Notes: a model not told the origin generated them from the sequence alone. 64,000 nt of DNA from Magnolia sinica (GCF_029962835.1 NC_080582.1:70118177-70182176), one strand, 5' to 3'; counted from the first letter of the stretch, positions 10,605 to 23,495 are shown. A program made the numbers and translations.

Positions 10605-11540
10605 TCACTGATTAGGGCATTTGTCTTCCTCTATATTAGATTTTATAGCAAAACATTTGTTACATTTCCCTTTCCAGTCTAATAATGCTTGTGATGTTTG
10701 TGCACTTGCAAAACAAAATCGACTTCTATTTTCTGTTAGTTCAATTTCATTTGTTAGACCTTTTGAATTAATTTATTGTGACATTTGGGGCCCCTATAAA
10801 ACTTTCTATATATCTTTCTGGTGTGAAATATTTTTTGACTATTGTGGATGATTATTCTAGATTCATATGGGTATTTTTTATGCATCACAAAAGTGAGACA
10901 CAACATTTTCTTGTCAATTTTTTCTCATTTGTCCAAACACAATTCCATGTTTCTATAACCAACATTCGAGTTGATAATGGTGGAGAATTCTTCTCTATGC
11001 GAGATTTTTTTTTAAACAAAAAGGGACCACTTATCAACATTCCTGTGTCTATACCCCTCAACAAAATGGGGTTGTAGAGCGCAAGCACCGCCATATTCTT
11101 AAGTCAGCTCGAGCTTTTCGTTTTTAAGCCCACCTTCCTTTACATTTTTTAGGCAGAATGTGTTTCTACTGCTATTCATATAATTAATCATTTGCCCACA
11201 CTACTCCTTTCTTGCCAAACTCCTTTAGAAAAACTTTATGGCAAGCTTCCTTCTTATTCCCATCTTCGAGTTCTTGGGTGTCTTGCATATGCTACTGATG
11301 TTCACGCCCCCCATAAATTCGCTCCTCGAGCCGAACGTTGTATTTTTCTTGGCTATCCAGTTGCTCAGAAAGCTTACAAGCTCTACGACCTTGCAACCCA
11401 TCAAATGTTCACTAGTCGTGTTGTTGTTTTTCATAAAACTATTTTTCCCTATGAGTCCATTCCATCCACTTCCTTAGATCCAGCCCCTGTGATTCCTCTT
11501 TCTATATCTGATCCTTCCCCACCAGCCCAATAACCCTCAT
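10605..11540 (+). pseudogene. Copia-1 integrase pseudogene
   Basis: Integrase would join the cDNA to the genome. The GAG-pre-integrase tail CDVCALAKQNRLLF (about 10690-10735), the core start DIWGPYK, then IVDDYSRFIWVFF with the first catalytic Asp, and VDNGGEFF with the second are visible, spread over different frames. The C-terminal region LEKLYGKLPSYSHLRVLGCLAYATD is open at 11192-11533. Several stops and frame changes (for example near 10800, 11076 and 11125) make it non-functional. Confidence 0.85.
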
Positions 11541-11879
11541 CACCGGAACCAGTTTCTCCTGTCCAATAACCCTCACTACCAAATCTAGTTTCTCCTTAGC
11601 CATCACCTACTAGTCCTCCTTTCGAACCCATTTTACACCATTCTCAACGACCTCATCACCCTCCCACGACTTTACATGATTATGTTTGCAACCAAGTGAT
11701 GTCTCCCAACCATTTTCCGCCTTTGTCATTAGGTCCACAAAATGGTACGCGATATCCTCTTTGCAATTTTGTCTCTTATCATCATTACTCACAATAGCAT
11801 TGCTCCTTTACTGCTGCCATCAATCAAGATATTGAACCTACATCTTATACCGAAGCAGCTTCTCATTCCCATTGGTATG

Positions 11880-13366
11880 AAGCAATGCAATCTGAATTAG
11901 CCGCTTTAGAAGCCAACCACACTTGGTACCTCACTTCTCTTGCTCCTGGTAAGAAGCCTATTGGTTGTCGTTGGGTTTATAAAATCAAAAGGCACTCGGA
12001 TGACACTATTGAGCGTTTTAAAGCTCGTTTGGTTGCGAAAGGTTACACACAGCTGGAAGGCATAGATTACCATGACACTTTTTCTCCCACTACTAAAATG
12101 ATTATTGTTCGTTGTTTATCAGCTTTAGCAGGTGCCTAGAATTGGTCTCTTCACCAACTTGATGTCAACAATGCTTTTCTTTATGATGATCTCCATGAAG
12201 AAATTTATATGTCTCCACCTCCCGGTCTTCGACGACAGGGGAAGAATCTAGTGTGTCACTTCCACAAGTCGTTATATAGCTTAAAACAAGCTTCGCGACA
12301 ATGGTTTGCCAAGTTCTCTACAACTATCCAAGCTGTTGGATTTGTTTAATCCATAGCAGATTACTTGTTATTCACATGTCAGAAAGGCAAATCTTTTACA
12401 GCTTTGTTAATATATGTTGATGACATTCTTATTACGACTAATGATATCAATGCCATATTAGCTCTCAAGCAATTTCTGTATAGTCATTTTCGGATTAAAG
12501 ATTTGGGTGATTTGAAGTATTTTCTGGGCATCGAAGTTTCTCGGTCGAAGAAAGGTATTTCCATCTCGCAATGAAAATATACTTTGGAAATTCTAAAAGA
12601 TAGTGGATTTTTGGGTGCTAAACCGGTGAACTTTCCCATAGAGCAAAACATAAAGCTCTTAGATTCAGGAGAATTGCTTAAAGATCCATCTTAGTATAGG
12701 CGACTTGTTGGACGCCTACTTTATTTGACTATTACCCGGTCAGATATCACCTATTTGGTCCATGTTTTAAGTAGATTCATGCATGCACGATGCAAACCAC
12801 ACATGGAAGCCGCCTTGCGTGTGTTGCGTTATTTGAAAAGCAATCCAAGACAAGGTTTGTTTTTCTCTTCTCAGAATGACTTATCTTTGCGAGTTTTTTC
12901 TGATTCGAATTGGGCTGGTTGCCCAATATCTCGTAGATCCACTATGGGTTACTGTGTTTTTCTGGGATATTCTCTTATTTCCTGATAGACAAAGAAGTAG
13001 AAAACCGTATCTCTCTCTTCAGCAAAAGACGAATATAGAGCCATGACAAGTACATGCTGTGAATTACCTTGGCTATGTTCATTATTGACAGATTTGAGAA
13101 TATTGCATCTGAAGCCAGCATTGTTATATTGTGATAACACAGCCGCCTTACATATAGTAGTCAATCCCGTTTTCCATGAAAGAACCAAACATATAGAGAT
13201 AGATTTTCATTTTATTCATGGCAAAATACAAGATGGCTCAATCGTAACCAAACATGTTGCTTCAACAAATCAGCTTGAGGATGTGTTCACCGAGCCATTA
13301 GGAAAGGAAGCTTTCTCAACAATGATGCGCAAGTTGGGAGTTCTTAACATTCACTCTCCAACTTGA
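11880..13366 (+). pseudogene. Copia-1 reverse transcriptase/RNase H pseudogene
   Basis: Pieces of the Copia reverse transcriptase are clear: [21 protein letters not shown], then [20 protein letters not shown]; then IYVDDILIT, the polymerase active-site YVDD (about 12410-12440). RNase H follows ([20 protein letters not shown]) and the end region reads [11 protein letters not shown], then [12 protein letters not shown]. About seven in-frame stops interrupt it, nearly all TAG/TAA/TGA at positions where Gln, Arg or Trp codons are expected, consistent with C-to-T decay. Dead, but the domain order is complete. Confidence 0.9.
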
Positions 13367-13373
13367 GGGGGAG
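13365..13373 (+). promoter_or_regulatory. Copia-1 polypurine tract
   Basis: GAGGGGGAG directly before the 3' LTR, the plus-strand priming site. Confidence 0.8.
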
Positions 13374-13582
13374 TGTTGAGAAGGTCAATGATATCTGGTT
13401 ATTCATTGACAAAATATCCAGTCATTCATTGACAAAATATTGTATTAGTTGTTTAGTTGCCTATTATACTTACACTACCTAGAATAGATCAACATGATTA
13501 TAGGGAATTTCTTGTATAAAGCCACGTCTCTTAATTCAATAGAAATTCATTCAAAGGAAAATATTCTTTTCTTTCTTTTACA
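13374..13582 (+). repeat. Copia-1 3' LTR
   Basis: Begins TGTTGAGAAG and ends TTTTACA; 209 bp, homologous along its length to 8745-8972. Confidence 0.9.
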
Positions 13583-14481
13583 AAATCTATTGCCATATTT
13601 TATTAACATGAGTTTTTTTTTTCTTTGATATGTGAAATAACAAAAATAACCTCCATCCCATTGAAATTATATAAATGATGTTTCTGCACATTGATATTTC
13701 AGTTGTACATGTGGAGTACACTTGATGTTATTGCTCACTCTTTTGAACCATCCAATGATAATGGATGGAAAACTAGACCATTTGAAAGCCTATTGTGAAA
13801 TATATAGACAACCAACCCAAAACAAAACTAATCTACTCTTTAGTCTTTGGCTGGGTTTCAATAAAATCATTCCTAGACAGCTTGAGAACCATTGAAATCT
13901 AATAAATCAAAAGAGCAAAACCCTCGGCACGTCTCGGGAACAACCGACAAACCTTATTGGTAAATCTGGAACCTGACAAATTGAATCATATCCCAACATT
14001 CGGACCCTTCAAAAACCATGTTTAACATCTTAAATTTGTTTCTATCCGACCCGCAATGTTTCGTAAATTCAAATGGGTCACACGTTAAGGGTCCCCAGCC
14101 CCTCCTGGAAGCAACCAACAGACTAGATTGATAAAAGAAATTCGTAGGCTCGTGGTGAGTCGATGGTAACATCATCATCCCTACTTCCATTTTTTCAAAC
14201 AAATAGGTGTCAAACAACCTATTTTGTGAAACAAAATGGCACCAAATGGACTATCAATCTGCCATATACCAACGGTCACCTTGCACACTTTTTACACAAC
14301 CAAGCTTTTAATCCCCTATCCCAGGTGCTAAATTCATGAGGGGACATGTGTCCACCATTAAGTCACCACAAGTTGACGGTCTCCATCTATAGAATCAGCG
14401 CTGCCCTGCATTATAGGGACCCAGTAATTGAAGAGGAATTTGACACATAAACGGCCCAGGGATGTGCGTGTGCGTGCGCGA
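13583..14481. other. Intergenic DNA, no gene recognised
   Basis: AT-rich with no element end or domain seen. The longest minus-strand frame (about 13954-14217) has no recognisable motif. Confidence 0.4.
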
Positions 14482-14497
14482 GCACACACACACACAC

Positions 14498-14534
<37 letters not shown>
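14482..14534. repeat. (CA)n followed by (GA)n compound microsatellite
   Basis: CA run at about 14482-14498, then an uninterrupted GA run at 14500-14534. Confidence 0.95.
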
Positions 14535-14536
<2 letters not shown>

Positions 14537-15353
14537 TCTGGGTGGGTTCTCTTCTCCAAAGACTTCAGATATTTTTAATCGACAATGATGCCCTACCCAA
14601 CTTAGGAGGCCAACACTAGAGAAAATCGTCCACGAGCAGAAGCTAGTTAAGTCAAGAGTAGGATTAGATCAGGGATATTTAACTATTTCTTTTGCACAAA
14701 AATGGTATTTGATATCCCATTTTCTTTCTCACATCTAAAGCAAGCTTAGATTACATTTCACTCCACACATTCATAGTATATCTGCATCATCAAATCACAC
14801 TTTTATTTTCTTTCTTTTGTATCTTTCTTCTTCAGTTCATTTGCTTAATTAGAGTCATTTAACTCTGTGAAGTAAGACTAGGATCTCTTTATGTCTGCCT
14901 ACTCGAGGTCATAAATCATGGTTAATAAGGCTAGATACAATTTATTTTCTTTTTTTCCCCACTTGGAGTCTTAAACACTATAAAGCATAGTTAGATGAAA
15001 TAATGCTGAAACTCTAATGAATTTTTCTTAAAAAAAGTCATAAAATCTTGTAAAGTAGAGACCGCACATCGTGAGGTTGGAAAAGCTTGCTTAACCCCTT
15101 CCTTTTTTTTTGTAACTAATACCCTTACTCAGAATCTACGGTCACAAACTATCCACAAAATTTACTTGAGTTGGTGAATCTTACAATTCCCCAACCTTTA
15201 GGCAATTTCACGATTTCTAGCCGGCTGTAGATTCCAGGCTTCATTTGGCTAGTGGTAACTCCAACTAAAATAAACTTATTTGGACAGTCTAATGATAATG
15301 GACAAGTTAAAAGTTTATCGACAATGCTAATGATTATCAATCACATGAAGGAT

Positions 15354-15354
<1 letters not shown>
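14535..15354. other. Intergenic DNA, no gene recognised
   Basis: AT-rich sequence with pyrimidine runs. No domain or repeat end recognised. Confidence 0.4.

Positions 15355-15392
<38 letters not shown>
15355..15392. repeat. (GA)n microsatellite
   Basis: About 19 GA units. Confidence 0.95.
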
Positions 15393-15395
<3 letters not shown>

Positions 15396-15459
15396 ACCTT
15401 GAGTCAACAAAGATTGGTTGAGTCTACTCACCAACTTGGTTGACCTCACCAACTCACCA

Positions 15460-16015
15460 TAGCTACGGCCAAGTCACTTACCTTGTTAAACAACATTTTA
15501 TAATACAAAAATCAGCAAAGATGGAATCAAAATTACAACCTCTAAGAAAGGGAGCATACACTTTACCACCAATATTACTTTGTAAAAATCATAGAGCTAA
15601 TTGTCTTAAATATTTTTTTTATTATTCTCAATATTTTTAAATTTATAATTATGATCTATTAAGCCTAGTTGGGTTAACTCTTTAAGTCAATCCTTGGGCC
15701 ATAAATGGGGTGGGTATGTGTTAGATATTGCAATATCTATATCTAACCTATTTAGATGTTTGGTAATTGTAATATTAATATCCAACCTGTTTCAAAGTAT
15801 TGGTCAGACGCATCTCAATGTGATTTAGTTAAGTCACTTTGCCAAACTACTTTCTATTACTAAAAATGAGCAAAGAGGGAATCAAATTCACAACATCTGA
15901 GAGAGATAACATAGATACTAAACTCATTTTATTATAATCATATAATTAATTATTTTAAATATTTTTCTTTACTATTCTCAATATCTTTAATTTATAAATC
16001 GTACATATTGAGACT
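15460..16015. repeat. Diverged tandem duplication, period about 365 bp
   Basis: The block at 15465-15660 (CAAGTCACTT ... CAGCAAAGATGGAATCAAAATTACAACCTCTAAGA ... TATTCTCAATATTTTTAAATTTATAA region) recurs at 15830-16005 with many substitutions (AAGTCACTTTGCC, then GAGCAAAGAGGGAATCAAATTCACAACATCTGAGA, then TATTCTCAATATCTTTAATTTATAA). No coding frame. Confidence 0.6.
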
Positions 16016-16096
16016 CAAATATTGCATCTTTAACCCTTCAATGATATTAGTTTTCCTAACATTTAATTGATAATTTGATTTAATTATATACATTTT

Positions 16097-17350
16097 TGTC
16101 ATGCGAGGTGATTCAAAAGCTTATGATAAATATACGCTTAAGAGGATGGATTTAGAACTCAAAAGAAGATAATGACGAATTAGAGATTTGAAAGTCATTA
16201 ATGAAGAATTCACATGCCAAAGATCCAAGGAAGCCAAGTGAAGAATGAAGAGAATCGAAAGTTTGAAGTGAAGAAAAGGAATCCTGAAAATTGGCCAGAA
16301 AAATGATATTCTGAAACTCCGAGTCTAAAAGAGAAAGTCCTGAAATAATTCTCAAAATAGACTTTGATGACATCGACAATTTAGGAATTTCAAGCTAAAA
16401 TTGTTGGACAGCTCTGGATGATTTTCGATGACATCGAAGGTGTCATCGAAAGTCTTTAATGACATCGAAGTTTGCCATCGAAGATGCGCAGAGTGCGTAA
16501 ATTTGAGGCGGTTAGCAAACTTTTTCGATGTAGTGCAAAAGTTTGAGTTATAAAATTATTTAAAGGAGTCCCTAAGCTATTTTAAATCATCTTCTAGGGT
16601 TTGTAAGGTAGAGAAGACCTAGGTGAAGTGCCTACAACGTTCTTCCACTTCAATTTCTTCATAGTTCTAGTAGATCTTTTAGTTTTTCTTTTGTTTTTGA
16701 GTTAGATATGATTAGTTAATCTCTTAGCTAGGACTAAGAGGTGAACTGTAGTTTATTACTGTAGTTTATTTTAATGCTTCATTTGCTTTAATTCAAGTAT
16801 ATGATAAATTCCTATTGATTTATAGTTTGAATAAAAGGAATATTTTTAGTTTTTTATAGTTTATTATGACTGAAATTACAATAGATACTGTGAAAGGTTT
16901 TGATATCTACTAATCTTTTTTGGAAGTGTGTGATATGCAAAATTCGTAGTTCACCATCATCTATAAGCATTGTGGATGGTTGAATTCCTTGCGATTATCA
17001 CATATATGCTTCATGAGAGAATTATGTTAATGGAAAATTCAGATTTTTGGGTTTTTACTACTCTATCATCTAATTAGATAGGATATAACTTTAATTTCAA
17101 TTATAGCTCTTTGAATTAAGTAAGGTAGCATCTTAATAGATACATGTGGATCCTTAGCACTATAGTTTTCCTTTTTTATTGATTGTTAATCATCATTGAT
17201 CTCTCAATTCTTCAGATTATTAGTTTAATCTAGTTCCTAGTTTCAGTTCTAGTTTATTTCAGAAGGACACGCATACAAGTCCATGTGGATTCGACCTTAG
17301 TCTCATCAAGTTATTACTACATTGTGACCCTACACTTGGGGTTGTGAACA
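16097..17350 (+). repeat. LTR-like block, possible solo LTR
   Basis: The right end (GATTCGACCTTAGTCTCATC ... ACTACATTGTGACCCTACACTTGGGGTTGTGAACA region, 17289-17350) is clearly homologous to the end of the minus-strand LTR at 33079-35180. The left limit is a guess from TGTCATGCG at 16097. No matching target duplication was found. The interior includes a repeated TCATCGAAGG/CATCGAAG motif at 16420-16480. Confidence 0.45.
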
Positions 17351-17540
17351 GTACCTATTGAGTCGAGTTGGGTTGAGTCCTTGAGTCTGTAATAACCGTA
17401 ATTTCTATAGCGATTTACACACTCTTGCACACACTTAAACCCTACAACATATGGAACTTAGCAGACACTTAAACATACCGTTAATCAGGAGTATCATCTC
17501 CCATCCACACGTTGGGAGTGTTTGAATTTTGAGGACAAAA

Positions 17541-17559
17541 TTCTTATAAGGGGGTAAAA
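17541..17559 (+). promoter_or_regulatory. Polypurine tract of the Gypsy-type element
   Basis: TTCTTATAAGGGGGTAAAA precedes the TGTAATGACC start of the 3' LTR at 17560. Confidence 0.7.
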
Positions 17560-19916
17560 TGTAATGACCTGAGATTTTGGTGCACATACATGCATCTGCA
17601 TACATGCACACTTGCATCCATCTAAACATTCATATATAATCGTTTCATTTATTCATGCATTTATGCATACATAAAGTATACAAGTTGCAATATGTGTGAT
17701 TGATTAATTTAGAATGTATCGTTGATTGATAATTATATGGTTTTAGTATATGTATAAGCGTATACGTGCACTCTCTTTACTCATACACTTAATATCAACC
17801 GTTCATTCATTAAGTAGTTCAAATCTAACCATAAAACATACACTACATCCAGCCATTAATACACCATATAAGGTATGCAGTCACCCATTCATCCATCCAT
17901 TTTTCAGGATTGTAGTTTAATCATCTAATCCGTTTATCTGACGATCCACTGATCTGATCAACTAAAAACCCATCTTATACATATATAAGTATGAAACTAA
18001 TCATACATAAACGTGTATAGAATCTTAATTTTTGATTATTTACATGTATTTTATCACCTAACCATACGTCATACATGGATCCGCCAATTGGGATACTAAA
18101 AAATCAAACAAAAATTATTATAATGTTCTCACATTTCTCCAGATAAATTTATTGGAGTAGTTCTTACATTGGAATATAATTTAATAAGTTTTATGGGTCC
18201 ACAAGCCATATACGTATTTTGGTTGTAAAATTATAATTTTAAAAGAGGAGAAAATCATACATGTATCCATACGTACAATCGTAAATTCGACGCCCTATAT
18301 CTTGCAAGTAGGTAACTCATTTATAAAAGCAACCATATGTTAACTTCTTTTCCCATTGAGGTACCACATGATTAACTTAAATCTTATTTTTAATACTTCT
18401 CAACCATCCATTCATGTACTGTATAACTCTCTAATGTAGTATGTCCAAAACTTGTATAGCATGATCATTTAAATTTTAACATTTTAAAGAGTTGATAGCA
18501 TATATTAAATATTGTTAATTTTTAATAAAATATAAATATATTAATTTGTAGTAAAGTTATTAGCACATGAGTGTTGGATTTAGAAAACATAAGGCGTGTG
18601 AGTATGATCCAAGGTTACTAATCTAAACCATCCATCAAAATGACCAACCCAACTATTTCAGATCGTCCAAGTTTTATTATAAGATCAGTCAACCACTCGT
18701 TCGTTAACTCAAACCAATAGAATGAAACCGTTAAATTCAAACACAATATCAATATTGTCCATAGAACTCCTCAACTCGCCGTCCGCCACCCAAATTCATC
18801 CATCAACCCACCCACCTAATCAGCCATCCATTATACATTAATAATTTTACATGTACGCCCATGTATACACTGCTCACACATGGGCACCATGCACATATAC
18901 AACTATGCACATGCACAACCACACACTACATGCATCAATTCATATACACAGGTAGTCATTTTTTGTAATAAAAGAAATTAAATATGATGGATGTTCACTT
19001 ACATGAGATATCATTTAGGGAGAATGTTTTATTTTTTTCACATGTGGGTATTACTTATGGTGGGATCCCTCTATTATAAATATGATCATGGGTGTAGGCA
19101 CGAGAAGGGAATGCTTGAGAAAAAGATAACAAAGAAAAAATAAATAAATAAAAATGAGATGTAAAAAAAAGAAGCATTGTGAAGCTTTTGTCTAGGCAGG
19201 TAATCTATCCCTGATCTAAAATTTTTATAGTTGGTTTTATTTAAAATTATTATTTTTTATTGTTATAGTTAATTAACTTGAAATTTAAAATTTGAAGAAA
19301 ATAATTGTTTATTATTGATTTTTTTTATTTTTATTTTTTGCTGACATATGTAGAAAAATAAAGAATTTGCAAAATAAGATTAAAGAAAAATCTAAATTAA
19401 AATTTTAAATTAGTAAATTTAATATGATTTTTTTAATATGTAAGAATTAAATTAGAAATTATTTCAAATCCTACTTAAGTTATATTTTAAATTAATTTTG
19501 CTGACGTAAATTTGTAACTGTCACATCTGTTCCTTTCCATAATTTTTTTCTCAAGACTAGTTAAAAGTAATATATTAAAATGATTCATACTAATAAAAAA
19601 ATGATGATATTTATAATATTAGGTAAATTTTAATAATAATTAAAGTCCAAACTTAATGATTTTAAATATCTTATTTTTTATTATAAGAATATTAATGTAT
19701 AATTAACTAATTTAAATTTAGATTTAATTTAGTATTGTTTAACTTGGTTTGTTTAATAGTAATTTAATTGTGAATTTTAGGGTTAGATTATGAATTTTAA
19801 GGTTTATAGAATTTATTTCAATTAAGTACATTTAATTCTAAATAGATAATAACTAATTCTAATTTAAATAACTTGATACCTAATCAATCAAATTTTAAAT
19901 ATTGAAAGTTAGTAAT

Positions 19917-20989
19917 TGTTGAAAATTAGTGGTTTTAAAAATAATAAAAATGAAAATTCAAAAATTTTAAAATATCGGGATTTTCCCGCCAAAATACTTT
20001 TTGAATTTTTTGAATTAAAAAGTGCGGTGTGTGTGCTTTGTCCCACATCGAAAATGCAAAGAATAGTTTTGTGGCTTATATGAGATGTTGAGAAGGGTAT
20101 TCTTACTTGGAGCTTTTTGAAGGAAATGAAACACGGGTTGTGTGTTCTAGTGCGAAGCACTGGAAGACACGTACGCATGCGTGCGCGCTCGCGCTTGGGC
20201 ATGGCCAGTGTGGCTGTAGATGGCGCACTTTGCACTTCGTACGTGCGCACCGTGTCATAGAGTGGTCCTCCCTCGTGACCTTATGCGAACCGGCACGAGA
20301 CGGTGTGACTTCAGTGCGATGGGTCTAGTACGATGGGTCTAGTCAGAGCCTTAGGGCGGTGTGGATCTAAAAAGTTGAAAATGATCTTAGGTTTTATAGG
20401 TAACTGAGAACGGTCAGATCTTAAATCCGAAACATCCAGCCGTTTTTATAGACGGATGGCTACCTTAAAAGCCATAATGGTCCGAAAACGGACAGGCCAG
20501 GATGTTCCAACGGTCAGATCTACAGATCTAATGACCAGAAACATATGGGATTAATGGACAACGGCCAGAAATATTTTTTAAACGTTCTGGACCATTGAAT
20601 ACTACATAGCAACAAGTCTAAACCTGAGGCCTATATAAACTGGACCATTCCAGTCTGATTTCATCATCTCAACACAATCTCTCCCATCAAATCAGATATA
20701 GTCCATAGCTCCATTTTAGAATACTGTTATCATCTCCATCGTCTAAGTCTGCTAGAAGAAATCTACTGCATTAAAACTGTTCCATAGTGGACCTATCGTG
20801 ATTGCTGCACGCTGGATCTAGATGAGGCTTGTCTTATCCTGGGAGCAATTCGCCTGTAACTCATCAGCAGTTGATAAGGGGGCGAATCATGCTTTAAGGA
20901 CAGCGTATTTATACGTGATTCAGCGTAGTGATAATTTTTATTTTTTTAATTTTTTAATATTCGGTGTATCCAAAAGAAATTTTTTAACA
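19917..20989 (+). repeat. Copia-2 5' LTR
   Basis: 1073 bp, starting TGTTGAAAATTAG and ending TTTTTTAACA. A GC-rich patch at about 20160-20300 (many GCGC/GTGCG) precedes the TATA box. Confidence 0.92.
20632..20638 (+). promoter_or_regulatory. TATA box in Copia-2 5' LTR
   Basis: TATATAA within GGCCTATATAAACTGG, conserved in the 3' LTR at 26230-26236. Likely core promoter of the element, with transcription starting about 30 bp downstream. Confidence 0.65.
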
Positions 20990-21091
20990 ATCTTAAAGCG
21001 TGATTTATGGACACCAAAAGTGTTGCATCAATCAAACTGATGAACCAGGATCTGATCCGATTGGACTGATTCTATGGTTCAAATTTCACTA

Positions 21092-21850
21092 GATGGCAGG
21101 ACAAGATGAAATTTCTGCTGACCGTTCTGAAGATCTTCTACATCCTACACCCGACTCTTCAGCCTCTGCCTGAAGCAAAGGACACTGATACTCCAGAACA
21201 GATCACTGCTAGGATCAAGCGACAAGAAGATGAACTGTTGTGCCATGGCCACATCCTTAATGCTCTCTCTGATCGGTTGTATAATTTGTACACGGGGACC
21301 ACATTAACAAAAGAAATTTGGAGCGCACTGGAATATAAATACAAGGCTGAAGAGGAAGGTACATAGAAATTTCTAATTACCAGGTATTTCAACTTCACGA
21401 TGGTAGACAATCTACTGCTTCTTGCCTAAATCCAAGAATTGCAGCTTATTGTAAATAAAATAAAAGCCATAAAATTGATCTTCCTGAATCCTTTCAAGTC
21501 GGAGCTATAATCGCAAAGTTACCTCCGAGCTGGAAAGACTACAGGAAGAAACTAATGCATAAATTTGAAGAGTTCACCCTAGAACAAATCTAAAAACATC
21601 TTCGTATTGAAGATGAATCTCGTAATCGAGACAAAAAGGATGACGTTAATGGTGCATCCTCATCCAAGGTGAACGCAGTAGAAAGGACATCCCAAAATAA
21701 TACCAATGAGAAAGCTGATTCCCTTAAACCTAACAAAGATTAAGGGAAATGCAAGAAAACTCAAAAGAAGAAAAACGGCAAACCTAAGGGAGCTTGCCCG
21801 AGTCTACGACAAGACCGGGCATTTTGCCCGAGTCTTTAGGGACTGAAAAA
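21092..21850 (+). pseudogene. Copia-2 gag pseudogene
   Basis: Probable start ATG at 21092 (MAGQDEIS), with an early frameshift. The open segment at 21106-21366 has the gag features PEQITARIKRQEDELLCHGH, then ILNALSDRLYNLYTG and IWSALEYKYKAEEEGT, followed by a stop. Later, KLPPSWKDYRKKLMHKFEEF is readable near 21515-21575. The zinc knuckle around 21795-21845 (CRVYDKTGHFARVF) has lost its second and last cysteines (Y and F instead), so RNA packaging would be impaired even without the stops. Confidence 0.8.
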
Positions 21851-21869
21851 AGCCTAAAAAAGAGGTTAA

Positions 21870-22275
21870 TGTAGTAGACGATGAAATTGTAGCCATGGTC
21901 ACAGAAGTGAACCTAGTTCAAGAGAAAATTCCTGGTTGGTGGTATGATACAGGTGCTATAGTCCATGTATGCAATGATCGATCTGCCTTTAAAACCTATG
22001 AAGACGAGACCAATTGTGAAGAGGGTCAAATGGAAAATGAAGGACGATTGAAAGTTGTAGGCAAAGGAACCGTGTAATTAATCTTTACCTCTGGAAAAAA
22101 GGTAATCCTGACCAACGTACTGCATGTCCCAGACATAAGAAGGAATCTTATCTCAGGAGATCTCTTAAGCAAGCCTGGGATTAGGGTTGTGTTTGAATCA
22201 GGCAAGCTGATCTTGTCTAAGAATGAAAACTTTGTAGGTAAGGGATACGCTTGTAATGGGATGATCAAACTCTCT
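21870..22275 (+). pseudogene. Copia-2 protease pseudogene
   Basis: Open stretch (WWYDTGAIVHVCNDRSAFKT) with the aspartic protease motif D-T-G at about 21945-21955. An in-frame stop at 22075-22077 interrupts it, after which homology continues (LTNVLHVPDIRRNLISGDLL). Cleaves the polyprotein in functional relatives; here it is broken. Confidence 0.8.
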
Positions 22276-22279
22276 TTAA

Positions 22280-23200
22280 ATGAAAAAGAATTCTTCTGCT
22301 TACATGATTGAGAGTGTAACACTATGGCATGGTAGACTAGCCCATATTGGCTACAGTACCATAAAACTCATGGCTAAGAACGGCCTAATATCATATAATG
22401 ATAGTGACAAAGATAAATGTGAAGTATGCATACGGTCTAAAATAATCAAGAAACCATTCCCTAACGTTGAGAGATCATCTCAAATATTAGACCTAGTGTA
22501 TGTGAACTAAATGATGTTCTTACCCGTGGAGGTAAAAGGTATTTTATAACGTTTATAGATGATTGTTCGGGATATGTATATATATATATATATCTGTTAA
22601 AATAAAAAAATGAAGCATTTAATGCATTCAAGATCTATAAAGTTGAAGTAGAAAATCAATTAGATAAAAATATTAAAATCCTTCGTAGTGACCGAGGAGG
22701 AGAATATTTCTCTAATGAATTTTCTAACTATTGTGAAGAACACGACATAATACATCAGTGCACAGTACCTTATACACCATAACAAAATGGTGTAGCAAAG
22801 AGAAAAAATAGGACGTTAGTAGAAATGGTCAACTCAATGCTAATACAAGCACAGTTGCCATTAAACCTATGGGGAGAAGCACTGTTAACTGCATGTCATG
22901 TTTTAAACCGAATTCCATCTAAGAAAACCAAGACCTCTCCATACGAAATATGGAAAGGAAGAAAACCAAACATAGGGTATCTTAGAGTGTAGGGGTGTCT
23001 TGCATATTGCAGAACTCCGGAACCTAAAAGAACTAAATTAGGACCAAGAGCTATCAAGTGCATCCTTATAAGATATGCACAACATAGTAAGGCCTATAGA
23101 CTTCTAGACTTAGACTCTAATGTAATCATAGAGCCTAGAGATGTAGAATTCTTTGAGAATTCTGTATTCACGGAGAAAAAAATGTTAAAATTCAATCTCC
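22280..23200 (+). pseudogene. Copia-2 GAG-pre-integrase and integrase pseudogene
   Basis: The pre-integrase module is recognisable (LWHGRLAHIGYSTIKLMAKN, then CEVCIRSK). The integrase core shows FIDDCSGYVY with the first Asp and RSDRGGEYF with the second. In the third motif the catalytic Glu position is Lys (QNGVAKRKNR, about 22786-22815), so strand transfer should be lost independently of the stops. Stops occur near 22508, 22602, 22780 and 22990. The downstream YEIWKGRKPNIGYLRV and GCLAYC segment is typical of the family. Confidence 0.85.
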
Positions 23201-23495
23201 TAATGAAACTATAAAAGAAACACAAATAGAAGAGAAAACTCCTAATCAACCTCATAGGAGTCAAAGAGCAAGAGTAGAAAAGAGTCTTGATCCTAATCAA
23301 ATAGACTCTCAACGACTCTCTTTTCATCTAGTTGAGGGTGATAGAGAGAAGGTGATTAAGAAAATACCTATAGTTTTGACTATAGAAGATGAACCTAAAA
23401 CCTTTAGTGAAGCTATGTCTTTAAGAGACTTCGATTTTTAGAAAGAAACCATTAATAATAAAATAGATTCCATAATATCTAACCAAACATAGGAA

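Larger units (their letters stand above)
8745..13582 (+). mobile_element. Copia-1: decayed Ty1/Copia LTR retrotransposon
   Basis: 4.84-kb element with TG...CA LTRs (228 and 209 bp), a primer site, a purine tract and domains in Copia order: gag, protease, integrase, reverse transcriptase, RNase H. The reading frame is broken by many stops and frameshifts. The LTRs differ at roughly 15-20 positions over about 209 aligned bases, plus a 20-bp duplication in the 5' copy, so it is an old insertion. The bases beside the two LTRs (TGGTG and AAATC) do not match, so no target duplication is visible. Lineage within Copia is not assigned. Confidence 0.9.

Noticed and set aside
14428..14619. Open frame rich in Arg-Glu repeats
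   Set aside because: It is a translation of the CA/GA microsatellite, not a protein. The same applies to frames over the GA runs at 15252-15443 and 56653-56990.
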